In this document: piece by piece, positions 63,762-64,000 of the stretch
Numbering within the stretch: the stretch's first letter is position 1
Layout: each line of letters begins with the position of its first letter
Assembly (NCBI GenBank): GCA_963846775.1
Contig: CAWJXB010000001.1
Span: 302,215-366,214 of the forward strand
Direction: 5' to 3'
Length of the DNA: 64,000 nucleotides
DNA from: CAVYXA01 sp963846775
Lineage (GTDB): Bacteria > Verrucomicrobiota > Verrucomicrobiia > Chthoniobacterales > UBA10450
The notes under the pieces: generated by a model
What the model was told of the DNA's origin: nothing
The model's input: only the letters and a program-made list of their open reading frames with translations
Databases searched by the model: none
Translations under genes and position numbers: made by a program

Positions 63762-64000
63762 TTATTCGTGTCCTGGTCGACGTCGCGCGCGGAATGGTTT
63801 GGGCTTTCGATGAATGCTTTGATCAGCGGCTACGGGTCGGGATTGCTGCTGCCGTATCGGGCGCTTTCCCGGCTTACCCTTAACCGAAATGGCCGGCTCG
63901 GCCGTTATCGTGATCCTAACCAAATCGTCCGTGTTTAATCCGAGCGCACCGGCCAGGCCCGGAGAAAGATCGGCGACGCGCCCGGTGGCCGCGTCGGGAC
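63762..64000 (-). CDS. RlpA-like DPBB protein, 3' end only
   Basis: The minus strand is open from the window edge to TAA at 63762-63764 (79 codons). It reads GRVADLSPGLAGALGL, then NTDDLVRITITAEPAI, then a basic tail. The first part resembles the end of a double-psi beta-barrel RlpA-type domain (R-x-x-DLS-x-x-A-x-x-LG). The call is tentative because only the end is visible. The repeat-like text AACCACGAATGGGACACTG at 63719-63737 lies just beyond the stop. Confidence 0.45.
   Translation of the reverse strand, partial: PDAATGRVADLSPGLAGALGLNTDDLVRITITAEPAISVKGKPGKRPIRQQQSRPVAADQSIHRKPKPFRARRRPGHE

Overview
The window looks like a chromosomal segment of a soil Verrucomicrobiota bacterium (class Verrucomicrobiae, Chthoniobacterales/'Udaeobacter'-like). 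This is inferred from memory of family resemblance, not from a search. G+C is moderately high by eye. Single genes on both strands are separated by palindromic intergenic elements. Both GlnRS and GluRS are present, and enolase sits next to an FtsB/DivIC protein.

Layout. 1-10.6 kb: the 5' part of a lysine 6-transaminase gene, glnS, a VOC protein, a YdeI-like protein, a GT39-type membrane transferase, gltX, a membrane pyrophosphatase (hppA), an MBL hydrolase and tRNA-Gln(CUG). 10.6-22.3 kb: tadA, a RAYT transposase bracketed by its own palindromes, tyrS, DUF1697, a cNMP-binding/thioredoxin-reductase-like flavoprotein, a basic coiled-coil protein, a 12-copy heptamer array, an S9 peptidase, a sirtuin, an EamA transporter and GlsB. 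22.3-27.8 kb: two tandem DUF2723/GT117-type membrane proteins and serA. One duplication boundary lies inside the 3' end of serA.

27.9-41.5 kb is an ion-homeostasis block: an APC permease fused to a universal-stress domain, an NhaD/CitM-type antiporter, then a kdp operon. That operon has three micro-proteins (one is KdpF), kdpA, kdpB, kdpC, a 105-codon ORF overlapping both neighbours, an outer-membrane porin, kdpD, kdpE and a small membrane protein. The coupled 3' part (kdpC onward) is tied together by 4-nt GTGA/ATGA overlaps.

41.5-53 kb: prfB with the classical CTT-TGA-C autoregulatory frameshift, ftsB and eno; an ECF sigma factor coupled to a Cys-containing protein; a glutaredoxin, a class A PBP and an Erv/VIT1 iron protein; then a group of small stress-type proteins (DUF2383, DUF3309, CsbD). 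53-64 kb: a phosphohexomutase, three tandem secreted dockerin-bearing paralogues of a family I cannot name, a NapH/NosR-type ferredoxin with a TPR tail, and the 3' end of an RlpA-like gene.

Six genes are broken or strained by a single-base indel although both halves stay fully coding: the secreted protein at 11.9 kb, the cNMP/TrxR gene, the APC permease, prfB downstream of its programmed site, and two of the three dockerin genes. Five need one base removed. They share no slippery motif, so sequence error, or very recent decay, is the simplest reading.
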